A DNA stretch of 7,923 nt from an uncultured Candidatus Saccharibacteria bacterium. Its GTDB lineage: Bacteria; Patescibacteriota; Saccharimonadia; Saccharimonadales; Saccharimonadaceae. The stretch's first letter is position 1, and each line of letters opens with the position of its first letter. Below are positions 1 through 5,905 of the stretch, piece by piece. The notes beneath the pieces are model-generated. The model saw only the letters and a program-made list of their open reading frames with translations. It had not been told where the DNA came from and did not search any database. The stretch spans positions 1 to 7,923 of the forward strand of contig CAJZIB010000034.1 of the NCBI GenBank assembly GCA_916049555.1. The letters are read 5' to 3'. Made by a program: the position numbers and the translations under genes.

Positions 1-6
1 GTTAAA

Positions 7-35
7 ATATTATCATGTTTATGCTAATTTGTCAA
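7..35 (-). promoter_or_regulatory. sigma70-type promoter pointing off the left edge
   Basis: On the minus strand a perfect -35 hexamer TTGACA (35 down to 30) is followed, after a 17-nt spacer, by TAATAT (12 down to 7). TGA sits directly before it, giving an extended -10. An alternative -10, GATAAT, overlaps it at a shorter 15-nt spacing. The site lies beyond the ileS terminator on the same strand, so it should drive a gene outside the window. It is the only promoter in the window with a consensus -35. The -35 is itself part of the fourth copy of the repeat described at 18-115. The hexamers are read directly; activity is inferred. Confidence 0.6.
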
Positions 36-115
36 CACATAAAACCTACATATTTTGCTATTTGTCAAATATACTTACCCTATACATCAACATACTTGCC
101 ATTTACGTCAACATA
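18..115 (-). repeat. array of 21-bp direct repeats with phased TTGAC cores
   Basis: Three units of exactly 21 bp sit head to tail at 53-73, 74-94 and 95-115, with a fourth related copy at 18-41 after an 11-bp gap. On the minus strand units 95-115 and 74-94 both begin TATGTTGAYGTA and end in AAG, matching at 17 of 21 positions. The units at 53-73 and 18-41 share TTGACAAAT followed by AGCA, and match the first two less well. The TTGAC/T cores start at 111, 90, 68 and 35, so the intervals are 21, 22 and 33 bp, about 2, 2 and 3 helical turns. The array lies between a terminator and a promoter, as an operator array would. An iteron-like replication site or a simple tandem duplication are alternatives. 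Confidence 0.65.
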
Positions 116-116
116 T

Positions 117-149
117 ATAAAAAGAAGCCTGGACTCGGCTTCTTTTTAT
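117..149 (-). terminator. intrinsic terminator after ileS, probably bidirectional
   Basis: The arms AAAAAGAAGCC (119-129) and GGCTTCTTTTT (137-147) pair perfectly around a 7-nt loop. Two more A-T pairs extend the stem to 117 and 149. Read on the minus strand, the GC-rich part GAAGCC/GGCTTC is followed by a run of five T, the classic Rho-independent form, starting about 49 nt after the ileS stop codon. The A-tract on the other arm gives a T-run on the plus strand too, so it could stop transcription in both directions. Confidence 0.9.
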
Positions 150-197
150 TCTCTTAGGCTTAATTCTTACCCTATCATGCGCAACATTTTAAGTTTT

Positions 198-3107
198 CTA
201 CGCAGCCTTCTCTAATGAGATCGTCACATTTTCTCCATTCACTTTTACGATCTCGTCATAGGCAAAGTTCCCATCTTCAACAAGTTCAACTGCTAGAACT
301 TCATTTTTCAGAGTCTCTTGCCACTCAGGCTCGACCTCAATATTCAGTGATAACTTAATTCTATCGTCAACCTCAAGTCCAGCCTTCTTTCTAGCAGCCT
401 GTACAAAACGAATTAATTCACGCACAAATCCTTCTGCCCGAAGCTCTGGCGTCAACGTTTTATCAAGCCACGTCTCATCACCGTTTTCAACCGTCTTTAC
501 GTTCACCTCCTCGGCGATAATCTTCTCATAAAATTCACCAAGACTTTCGCCCTTGTAGACAAACTTAGCTAGTGGTTGCCTGACCTTAATCTGATCCTCA
601 GACTCGCTTCGCTGCATTCTCAATGCCAAACCTTCTGTAATTATCTCGCGAGTACGAGCCATCTTATCAAGTACTTCCAGATTAATTTCGCCCGCTTCTG
701 GCCAATCAAGTAGATGCACAGATTCAACCATCGTAGAATCAACTCCAGCTCCAGTCATCTTCTGATATAACTCTTCTGCAAGAAATGGCGTAAATGGTGC
801 CAAGATTTTTGCCAAATACACTAAGACATAATATAAAGTCGAATAAGCCGCATTCTTGTCATTATCGTCTTCCGACTTCCAGAAACGCCTCCTTGATCTC
901 CTAACAAACCAGTTTGAAAGATCATCAATAAAGGCCAATACCTCAGATAAGGCCCCTGGAATATTATATTCTTCCATTCCAGCCGTAATCTGATTCCGCA
1001 AAACATAAACCTTCGAAACCAGCCAAATATCTAGTGGATTCTCTAATTTTGATACACTAATTGCCTGATTTGAATCAAAACCGTCAACCGAAGCATACAT
1101 TGTAAAGAAATCATATACATTCCAAATCATCGACAGTTTTCGTGCTACATCAGATACGTCCTTATCGATCAGAGCGAAATCCTCACCGGCAAGTACTGGC
1201 GATGAAAGCATCAAGAATCTCAAAGCGTCTGCCGAGTATTTGTCCATCAATTCGTTCGGATCAGTATAATTCCCCAGTGATTTCGACATCTTGCGACCAT
1301 CATTTCCGGCCACTGTTCCTGTCGTAATTACATTCTTAAAAGCATTATGACCGAACAAGGCGGTATTAATTACATGAACATAGTAGAACCAAGCACGCAC
1401 CTGCCCCACGTATTCCACAATAAAATCAGCTGGGTAGTTTTTCTCAAACTTCTCTTTATTTTCAAATGGGTAATGCAATTGCGCAAATGGCATCGAACCA
1501 GATTCAAACCAACAATCAAGCACTTTATCAATTCGCTTAAAATGCTCACCATCAATGTCAAACTCAATCTCATCCACCCAAGGACGATGGTAATCCTCAA
1601 GCCTCACCCCAGAGAGTTCATATAACTCATCGTAGGAACCAACTACCTTCACTGTACCCTTGTCACCCTTCCAGACCGGCATCGCAGTCGCCCAAAAACG
1701 ATCACGCGATAAATTCCAATCCGGTGCTGCTTCTATATTTTTCTCGAATCGACCATGCTTTAAGTATTCTGGGAACCAGTTAATATTCTCATTTTCCTCA
1801 ATCAGCTTTGGCTTCATATCTTTAACTGCAAAAAACCAGCTAGGAAAAGCTCGATATATGATCCTCTGTTTTGAACGAGGGTTAAATGGATATTCGTGTT
1901 TAATATACTCGATCTTAAACACAATACCCTTCTCCTCTAGAATCTTAGCAATAAACTTATTAGCTGACCAAATCTCAATTCCAGATTCATCAGTATCGCG
2001 CACCCCCAGGTTATTCAACCACTTCTTGGCATTTTCTAAGTAATAACCGCTTTCGTCTAGCAAATCGATAAAATCAATATCCTGATCCAGACTCAACTGA
2101 TAATCCATTTCACCATAAGCCGGAGCAATGTGCACGATTCCTGTACCTTCCGTGCTGGAAACAAAATCTGCCGCCACGACCTTATATGTATTTTTCTTGC
2201 ACTCAGACTTCTCAAAATTGCGCATTAGAGGCTCATATTCTAAACCAACTAGACCTTTACCAGAAAGCGTCATCAGATCTGGCACGTCACCCAATACTTT
2301 TGCAGCCAAACTGGAAGCTAAAATTAACCTTTCATCCCCTACTGAGTACATTTTGTACTCAAGCTCTTCATTGATTGCTAGACATAAATTCGCTGGCAAA
2401 GTCCAAGGTGTAGTAGTCCAAGCGAGCAACTTGGCCCCCTTCAGCTTCCCCTCACTTACAATTTCAAACTTTACATACGCCGAAGGATCAGTTACGGTCT
2501 GATAGGCATCATTATCCATATTGACTTCCATCTTTGAGACCGGTGTTGAGAATTTCGTATCATACATCAAAACCTTACGTCCTTCATAGATTTTTCCCTG
2601 TTCATAGAGCGTCTTAAAAGCCCACCAGACCGACTCCATGAAGTTTTTATCCATGGTACGATAAGCACCGCGAAAATCCACCCAACGGCCCACACGTTCG
2701 ATCACACCTTCCCAGGCCTCAGAATTTGAAACCATCGATTCACGCGCCTTAGTAATATAAGTCGCTAGTGGCCACTTTGTACCAATCTCACGGCGGTCCT
2801 GAATCCCCAACTGTTTTTCAACAAAGTTTTCTGCTGGCAAACCATGACAATCCCACCCCCAGCGACGCTCAATTCTCTTCCCGCACATAGTCCAAAAGCG
2901 AGGCACTGCATCCTTCACAATTGAAGAAAGTAAAGTACCGTGATGTGGCAAACCCGTAATAAATGGAGGTCCATCATAAAAAACATATGAGTTGTTTATA
3001 TCACGTTGCTCAATCGACTTCTCAAAAACTCGATTCTTCTTCCAAAATTCTACGATTGCCTTCTCGTATTCACCCGCTCTTCGTCTTGTATTTGCTTGAT
3101 ATTTCAT
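198..3107 (-). CDS. ileS: isoleucyl-tRNA synthetase, type 2 (eukaryote-like)
   Basis: Cytosolic enzyme (969 aa) that activates isoleucine with ATP and charges tRNA-Ile. The class I Rossmann core is clear: DGPPFITGLP leads into the first signature motif at residues 55-58, GWDCHGLPAE at 84-93, and KMSKS at 606-610. The CP1 editing domain carries WTTTPWTLPAN (230-240) and GTGIVHIAPAYGEMD (321-335) with the conserved Asp335, so editing of Val-tRNA is probably intact. The C-terminal part contains a TPELRAEGF...RELIRF stretch typical of archaeal and eukaryal-type IleRS, and it lacks the terminal CxxC zinc finger of ordinary bacterial IleRS. Type 2 enzymes are generally mupirocin-tolerant. Two oddities: the HIGH motif reads HHGT, and the usual EGxDQxRGWF reads EYVGQVRAWF (565-574). 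The start is supported by GGAGGA 6 nt upstream. The ATG overlaps the TGA of the HD gene (ATGA), implying coupled translation. The stop is TAG. Confidence 0.96.
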   Translation of the reverse strand: MKYQANTRRRAGEYEKAIVEFWKKNRVFEKSIEQRDINNSYVFYDGPPFITGLPHHGTLLSSIVKDAVPRFWTMCGKRIERRWGWDCHGLPAENFVEKQLGIQDRREIGTKWPLATYITKARESMVSNSEAWEGVIERVGRWVDFRGAYRTMDKNFMESVWWAFKTLYEQGKIYEGRKVLMYDTKFSTPVSKMEVNMDNDAYQTVTDPSAYVKFEIVSEGKLKGAKLLAWTTTPWTLPANLCLAINEELEYKMYSVGDERLILASSLAAKVLGDVPDLMTLSGKGLVGLEYEPLMRNFEKSECKKNTYKVVAADFVSSTEGTGIVHIAPAYGEMDYQLSLDQDIDFIDLLDESGYYLENAKKWLNNLGVRDTDESGIEIWSANKFIAKILEEKGIVFKIEYIKHEYPFNPRSKQRIIYRAFPSWFFAVKDMKPKLIEENENINWFPEYLKHGRFEKNIEAAPDWNLSRDRFWATAMPVWKGDKGTVKVVGSYDELYELSGVRLEDYHRPWVDEIEFDIDGEHFKRIDKVLDCWFESGSMPFAQLHYPFENKEKFEKNYPADFIVEYVGQVRAWFYYVHVINTALFGHNAFKNVITTGTVAGNDGRKMSKSLGNYTDPNELMDKYSADALRFLMLSSPVLAGEDFALIDKDVSDVARKLSMIWNVYDFFTMYASVDGFDSNQAISVSKLENPLDIWLVSKVYVLRNQITAGMEEYNIPGALSEVLAFIDDLSNWFVRRSRRRFWKSEDDNDKNAAYSTLYYVLVYLAKILAPFTPFLAEELYQKMTGAGVDSTMVESVHLLDWPEAGEINLEVLDKMARTREIITEGLALRMQRSESEDQIKVRQPLAKFVYKGESLGEFYEKIIAEEVNVKTVENGDETWLDKTLTPELRAEGFVRELIRFVQAARKKAGLEVDDRIKLSLNIEVEPEWQETLKNEVLAVELVEDGNFAYDEIVKVNGENVTISLEKAA

Positions 3108-3805
3108 AATTTTTCCTCCGTTTCGTCGGTAATTTGTTGTCTTTCTCTCATGATTCCATTAGGTTCTATCATCGTTGTTCGTATAATCTCATCCCTGAAT
3201 AATTCATATATATTTATTCCGGCTTTTTTATCAAAGTACTGCTTTAGGTTATATAGCGCCCGCACATGATCTGTTGCGCTACGAATCCTGTGTCGACTCA
3301 AAATCTCACAAAAACGATCCGACACCGTCATAATCCCCGAATTATGTCCCATATTATCCGCAAGCTGTATTAGAAGATCAATATCGGTGAGTTCAGCAGT
3401 TTGCATGTAATCCTGAGTAAATTTTGTACTCGCCTCATCTATCTCTTCCCAGAACTCTGTTCGATCAATTTTATGATAATCATAATAAGTATGAGTCATC
3501 GAAATCTGTGCTGGAATCTCCAGCCCCACACTCTTTAAAAATTCATATCCGATAATTGGGTGCCTAAGTCCTGGATTTTCTTCCAAAGTTCGGCCAATAT
3601 CATGCAAAAGTCCTGCCGCATAAGCCTCATCCACGTTAATTTCACTAGGTAATTTCAGATATTCTTCCTGATATTTATTTACCGCCATGGCCACCGCCTC
3701 CGCGATCTTCGCCACATTCCTTGAATGTTTTTCCCAAGACACAGAAAAACCAGGCCAATTTCTCGCCTCCAAAAAAATCATTAGAGCTTTCTCCCTGGTT
3801 TCCAT
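3104..3805 (-). CDS. HD-domain phosphohydrolase (HDIG/YqeK-like)
   Basis: A 233-aa soluble protein with the full metal-binding set of the HD superfamily: His27 (EKHSRNV), His68-Asp69 in LLHDIGR, His82 (RHPIIGY), His105 (MTHTYY) and Asp150 (QLADNMGH). These enzymes use one or two divalent metals to hydrolyse phosphate esters, often of nucleotides. The order of motifs resembles YqeK, which splits Ap4A symmetrically, but the stretch between His105 and Asp150 is longer than in YqeK, so the substrate cannot be named. No signal peptide, membrane segment or extra domain is seen. The gene starts 21 nt after the Trx-like gene, and its TGA stop overlaps the ileS ATG. AGAGGGG touches the ATG directly, too close to act as a normal Shine-Dalgarno site, and a TATAAT box ends 7 nt upstream, so its own transcript could be leaderless. 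Confidence 0.85.
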   Translation of the reverse strand: METREKALMIFLEARNWPGFSVSWEKHSRNVAKIAEAVAMAVNKYQEEYLKLPSEINVDEAYAAGLLHDIGRTLEENPGLRHPIIGYEFLKSVGLEIPAQISMTHTYYDYHKIDRTEFWEEIDEASTKFTQDYMQTAELTDIDLLIQLADNMGHNSGIMTVSDRFCEILSRHRIRSATDHVRALYNLKQYFDKKAGINIYELFRDEIIRTTMIEPNGIMRERQQITDETEEKL

Positions 3806-3812
3806 CCCCTCT

Positions 3813-3818
3813 ATTATA
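3813..3818 (-). promoter_or_regulatory. -10 box of a possible internal promoter for HD-ileS
   Basis: A perfect TATAAT lies in the 21-nt gap between the Trx-like stop and the HD start codon. Only 7 nt separate it from the ATG at 3805, so initiation at the usual distance would begin at or one base before the A of the ATG. At 17-nt spacing the -35 position reads TTACGT, a poor match. The spacing matches the map and ftsA starts, which raises confidence, but activity is inferred. Confidence 0.5.
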
Positions 3819-3826
3819 CAATACTT

Positions 3827-4093
3827 TTACACGCTACGTAACACGTAACTCACTTGATCAAATTGTGGCAAAGGTGAACCGCTCCATTTTTTGACCACTT
3901 CACCCCCAGCTCCGAGTACCACCACACACGGATATTGCATAATATCTCTTGCCGATGCAAAGATCTCACCTTCAATCGTTTCTGGATCTACTATCTCCAC
4001 CGTCTGACCAGTCTCTCGGCTAAATTCCACTCGCCATTCATCTGCCTCTCGAAAATACTCCGATTGTCTCTTGACTACAACTACAATTCTCAT
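3827..4093 (-). CDS. small thioredoxin/glutaredoxin-fold-like protein lacking CxxC
   Basis: An 88-aa protein that I do not recognise as a named family. The pattern suggests a thioredoxin-like fold: a first strand (MRIVVVVK), a charged helix (about 10-28), a strand TVEIVD (31-36), a helix (about 40-52), then YP (54-55) at the place of the cis-proline, leading into CVVVLGAGGEVVKKWSG, like the beta-hairpin and xxWxG ending of thioredoxins. The usual CxxC after the first strand is absent (KRQSEYF instead). The only cysteine is Cys56, directly after the proposed cis-Pro. It is therefore unlikely to be an ordinary disulfide reductase. A protein-binding or scaffold role is possible. Its ATG overlaps the nrdR-like stop by one base (TAATG) behind GGGAGGA, so the two are translationally coupled. 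The gene call is firm; the fold is inferred from pattern only. Confidence 0.7.
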   Translation of the reverse strand: MRIVVVVKRQSEYFREADEWRVEFSRETGQTVEIVDPETIEGEIFASARDIMQYPCVVVLGAGGEVVKKWSGSPLPQFDQVSYVLRSV

Positions 4094-4548
4094 TAATCCT
4101 CCCGTTTTTCTCTCTGTTGTCTAATGATTCGCTCAAATTCATCTAGGGTTTTAAACTGCAAAAACACACTTGCAAAGCGTACATAGGCCACTTCATTTGT
4201 TTTTGCTAGAACATCAAGAATTGCCTGTCCAATTTCTTTTGAATAAACCACATCTCGCCCCAAAGAATAGACTTTTTCAACTACCTTATTCACTACATCT
4301 TCAATCTCAAGCTCTGATTGGAAAAATTTCCCCACACTACGATTTACCGCCGTGTGTAGCTTATCTCGGTCAAATGACTCACGATTTCCACTTCGTTTCA
4401 TTACCGAAAGTGGTGGCATCTCAATACGCTCGTAGGTAGTAAAACGACGACCATCCGCCGTAACTCGGCGACGACGTATCATCAGACCATCTGGAGTCTC
4501 GCGACTTTCAAGTACTTTACTATCTCCAATTTTTACACCAACTTGCAT
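4093..4548 (-). CDS. nrdR: NrdR-like ATP-cone protein without zinc-ribbon cysteines
   Basis: A 151-aa homologue of NrdR, the repressor of ribonucleotide reductase genes that senses ATP/dATP. The family layout is kept: an N-terminal section with SKVLESR (10-16), RRRR (25-28) and RRFTTYERIE (34-43), then an ATP-cone (about 47-137) with VMKRSGNRESFDRDKL, SKEIGQAILDVL and VAYVRFASVFLQFKTLDEF. In E. coli NrdR zinc is held by Cys3, Cys6, Cys31 and Cys34. Here the start is MQVGVKIGD and the second pair is replaced by VTADG, one residue shorter, and the whole protein has no cysteine. The DNA-binding ribbon is therefore changed or lost, while nucleotide binding looks intact. A GTG start four codons upstream is possible in frame, but it would lie against the GGAGGT ribosome site, so the ATG at 4548 is preferred. 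It leads the nrdR-Trx-HD-ileS run after the hairpin behind ftsZ. Confidence 0.88.
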   Translation of the reverse strand: MQVGVKIGDSKVLESRETPDGLMIRRRRVTADGRRFTTYERIEMPPLSVMKRSGNRESFDRDKLHTAVNRSVGKFFQSELEIEDVVNKVVEKVYSLGRDVVYSKEIGQAILDVLAKTNEVAYVRFASVFLQFKTLDEFERIIRQQREKRED

Positions 4549-4552
4549 TTTT

Positions 4553-4558
4553 ACCTCC
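4553..4558 (-). promoter_or_regulatory. Shine-Dalgarno site that sets the nrdR start
   Basis: GGAGGT lies 4 nt before the ATG at 4548 and is the strongest ribosome site in the window. The alternative in-frame GTG at 4560 would start within two bases of this motif and has no purine-rich site of its own at a suitable distance, so the ATG is the better start. Confidence 0.8.
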
Positions 4559-4564
4559 ACCAGT

Positions 4565-4573
4565 TTTATATCA
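4565..4573 (-). promoter_or_regulatory. extended -10 promoter for nrdR
   Basis: The minus strand reads TGA then TATAAA (4570 down to 4565), an extended -10 of the TGnTATAAT type with one mismatch. No good -35 is seen at 16-18 nt. Initiation 6-7 nt downstream would start the transcript at the edge of GGAGGT, giving a leader of only about 10 nt. It lies between the hairpin behind ftsZ and the nrdR start, where a new transcription unit would begin. Confidence 0.5.
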
Positions 4574-4590
4574 CCGTCAGTCTTAAATAG

Positions 4591-4616
4591 ATATGGTCAG
4601 ATTACTCCGACCATAT
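4591..4616 (-). terminator. hairpin directly after ftsZ, probable weak terminator
   Basis: ATATGGTC (4591-4598) and GACCATAT (4609-4616) form a perfect 8-bp inverted repeat. On the minus strand the loop can close further with a G-U, a G-C and an A-U pair, leaving a GTAA (GNRA-type) tetraloop, so the RNA stem may reach 11 bp. It begins 3 nt after the ftsZ stop. The following minus-strand bases, CTATTTAAG, hold only a short T-run, so it may stop transcription partially, act as a processing site, or protect the ftsAZ mRNA 3' end. Confidence 0.6.
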
Positions 4617-4619
4617 TTC

Positions 4620-5822
4620 TTATTTCTTCCCGCGTAGTTTAGCTCTTAATGAAGGCGGAACTTCAAGATCCTCTTCATCGTCTTGCTTGCCAATCCTATC
4701 CCAAATGTTTTCTTTTGGTGCAGCTGCAAATTCCTCTGCCGTTGTCTGTTCGTTTACATTCTGTGTAGAGCTTGGCACATTCTCAACAACTTGTTGGTTT
4801 CTTAAGCTTTCAACACGAGACAAGGCCTCGTCGGTTCGTTTCTGCTCTTCCTCTTCTGCGCGTTTCTTGCGGTAAACATCAGAGTCAAATCCAGTTGCAA
4901 CCACGGTGATTACAATCTCATCCTGAAGCTCTGGGCGAATTGAGGCACCAAAGATAATGTTAGCATCTGGAGAAACTGCACCAGTAATCTCTTCGGCAGC
5001 TTCCTGGATTTCAGACATAGACATATCATATCCACCAGCCACTGAGAAGAGCACACCGCGAGCCCCATCAATCTTAACTTCAATAAGTGGAGACTCAATA
5101 GCCTGTTGTGCAGCTAATTTTGCACGATTTTCACCAGAAGCACGACCAATACCCATAAGAGCAGAGCCAGCATCTTTCATAATTGCCTTCACGTCGGCAA
5201 AGTCGAGGTTAATCAATGCGTGTTCAGTAATTAATTCAGAAATACCCTGAACACCCTGACGAAGGACATCATCAGCAATCTTGAAAGTCTCAAGTAGTGG
5301 AGTTCTTGGATCAATTGTCTGGAGCAAACGGTCGTTAGGAATTGTAATTAAAGCGTCCACCGCTCCTGTCATCTCATCAATGGCCTTATCGGCATTACGT
5401 TTCCTTTGTGCGCCCTCAAAAGTAAATGGGCGAGTTACTACACCAACGGTTAAAATACCCTGGTCTTTTGCTTCCTTAGCTACGATTGGACCAGCGCCTG
5501 AACCAGTTCCACCACCAGCACCAAGAGTAATAAAGACCATGTCAGCACCCTTGAGCGACTCCTTGATATTCTCGCGGCTTTCTTCAGCAGCAGACTGACC
5601 CTTCTCAGGATCACCACCAGCACCCAATCCCTTACCAATATGTACTTTTGTATCAGCATTTGAGTGGTGTAATGCTTGTGCATCGGTATTGATTGCAATA
5701 AATTCCACACCAGAAAGACCAACCTCTTTCATACGGTTCACTGCAGATCCACCGGCACCACCAACCCCCACAACTTTAATGCTTGCTTTTGTCTCCACCT
5801 CTGTCGGTTTTATTTCAGGCAT
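4620..5822 (-). CDS. ftsZ: cell division protein FtsZ
   Basis: Tubulin-like GTPase (400 aa) that polymerises into the cytokinetic ring. The N-terminal nucleotide-binding domain has [14 protein letters not shown] (18-31), FIAINTD (41-47) and the tubulin signature GGGTGSG (103-109). The synergy (T7) loop NLDFAD (205-210) supplies Asp207 and Asp210, which trigger GTP hydrolysis in the neighbouring subunit. The globular core ends near residue 325, followed by a charged, Gln/Glu-rich linker (about 328-380) and the C-terminal peptide [15 protein letters not shown]. This corresponds to the usual IPAFLR-type motif bound by FtsA and related proteins, but with Ser where an aromatic residue is common. 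The length is typical. The ATG is preceded by GTGAGGA with about 7 nt spacing. ftsA lies 83 nt upstream on the same strand, so the two are probably co-transcribed and act together. The stop is TAA. Confidence 0.98.
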   Translation of the reverse strand: MPEIKPTEVETKASIKVVGVGGAGGSAVNRMKEVGLSGVEFIAINTDAQALHHSNADTKVHIGKGLGAGGDPEKGQSAAEESRENIKESLKGADMVFITLGAGGGTGSGAGPIVAKEAKDQGILTVGVVTRPFTFEGAQRKRNADKAIDEMTGAVDALITIPNDRLLQTIDPRTPLLETFKIADDVLRQGVQGISELITEHALINLDFADVKAIMKDAGSALMGIGRASGENRAKLAAQQAIESPLIEVKIDGARGVLFSVAGGYDMSMSEIQEAAEEITGAVSPDANIIFGASIRPELQDEIVITVVATGFDSDVYRKKRAEEEEQKRTDEALSRVESLRNQQVVENVPSSTQNVNEQTTAEEFAAAPKENIWDRIGKQDDEEDLEVPPSLRAKLRGKK

Positions 5823-5857
5823 CTTTTTTCCTCACTATCTAACAAATAACTAATTCT

Positions 5858-5866
5858 AGTTTAGCA
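5858..5866 (-). promoter_or_regulatory. possible secondary promoter before ftsZ
   Basis: In the 83-nt gap after ftsA the minus strand reads TGC then TAAACT (5863 down to 5858), a weak extended -10. A -35-like TTAACT (5885 down to 5880) lies 16 nt upstream. TAGAAT at 5858-5853 is an overlapping alternative -10. Initiation from either would leave a leader of about 25-30 nt holding the ftsZ Shine-Dalgarno site. The region is AT-rich, so chance matches are likely. No terminator is seen in this gap. Confidence 0.3.
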
Positions 5867-5905
5867 CATTTTTAGATCTAGTTAAGTATTTATTTGAGAA
5901 AAGAT

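Noticed and set aside
53..115. CRISPR-like array
   Set aside because: The units are directly adjacent, imperfect and have no spacers, and no cas genes are in the window.
15..215. Open reading frame of 66 codons on the plus strand with repeated TSTYLP-like segments
   Set aside because: It is produced by the 21-bp DNA repeats, which keep a frame open in 7-codon steps. It runs through the ileS terminator and into the ileS 3' end, and has no ribosome site.
1347..2502. Several plus-strand open frames opposite ileS
   Set aside because: They are antisense shadows of a strongly conserved coding region, with no family resemblance and no start signals.
3108..3160. T-box or other tRNA-sensing leader before ileS
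   Set aside because: ileS starts inside the stop codon of the HD gene, leaving no untranslated leader in which such a structure could lie.
4548..4560. GTG start for nrdR giving four extra residues
   Set aside because: The GTG lies against GGAGGT itself and has no ribosome site at normal spacing, while the ATG at 4548 is well placed behind GGAGGT.
4549..4619. NrdR box (autoregulatory operator) before nrdR
   Set aside because: The only inverted repeat is the ATATGGTC/GACCATAT hairpin, which does not match the known paired 16-bp NrdR boxes and looks like a transcript 3' hairpin.
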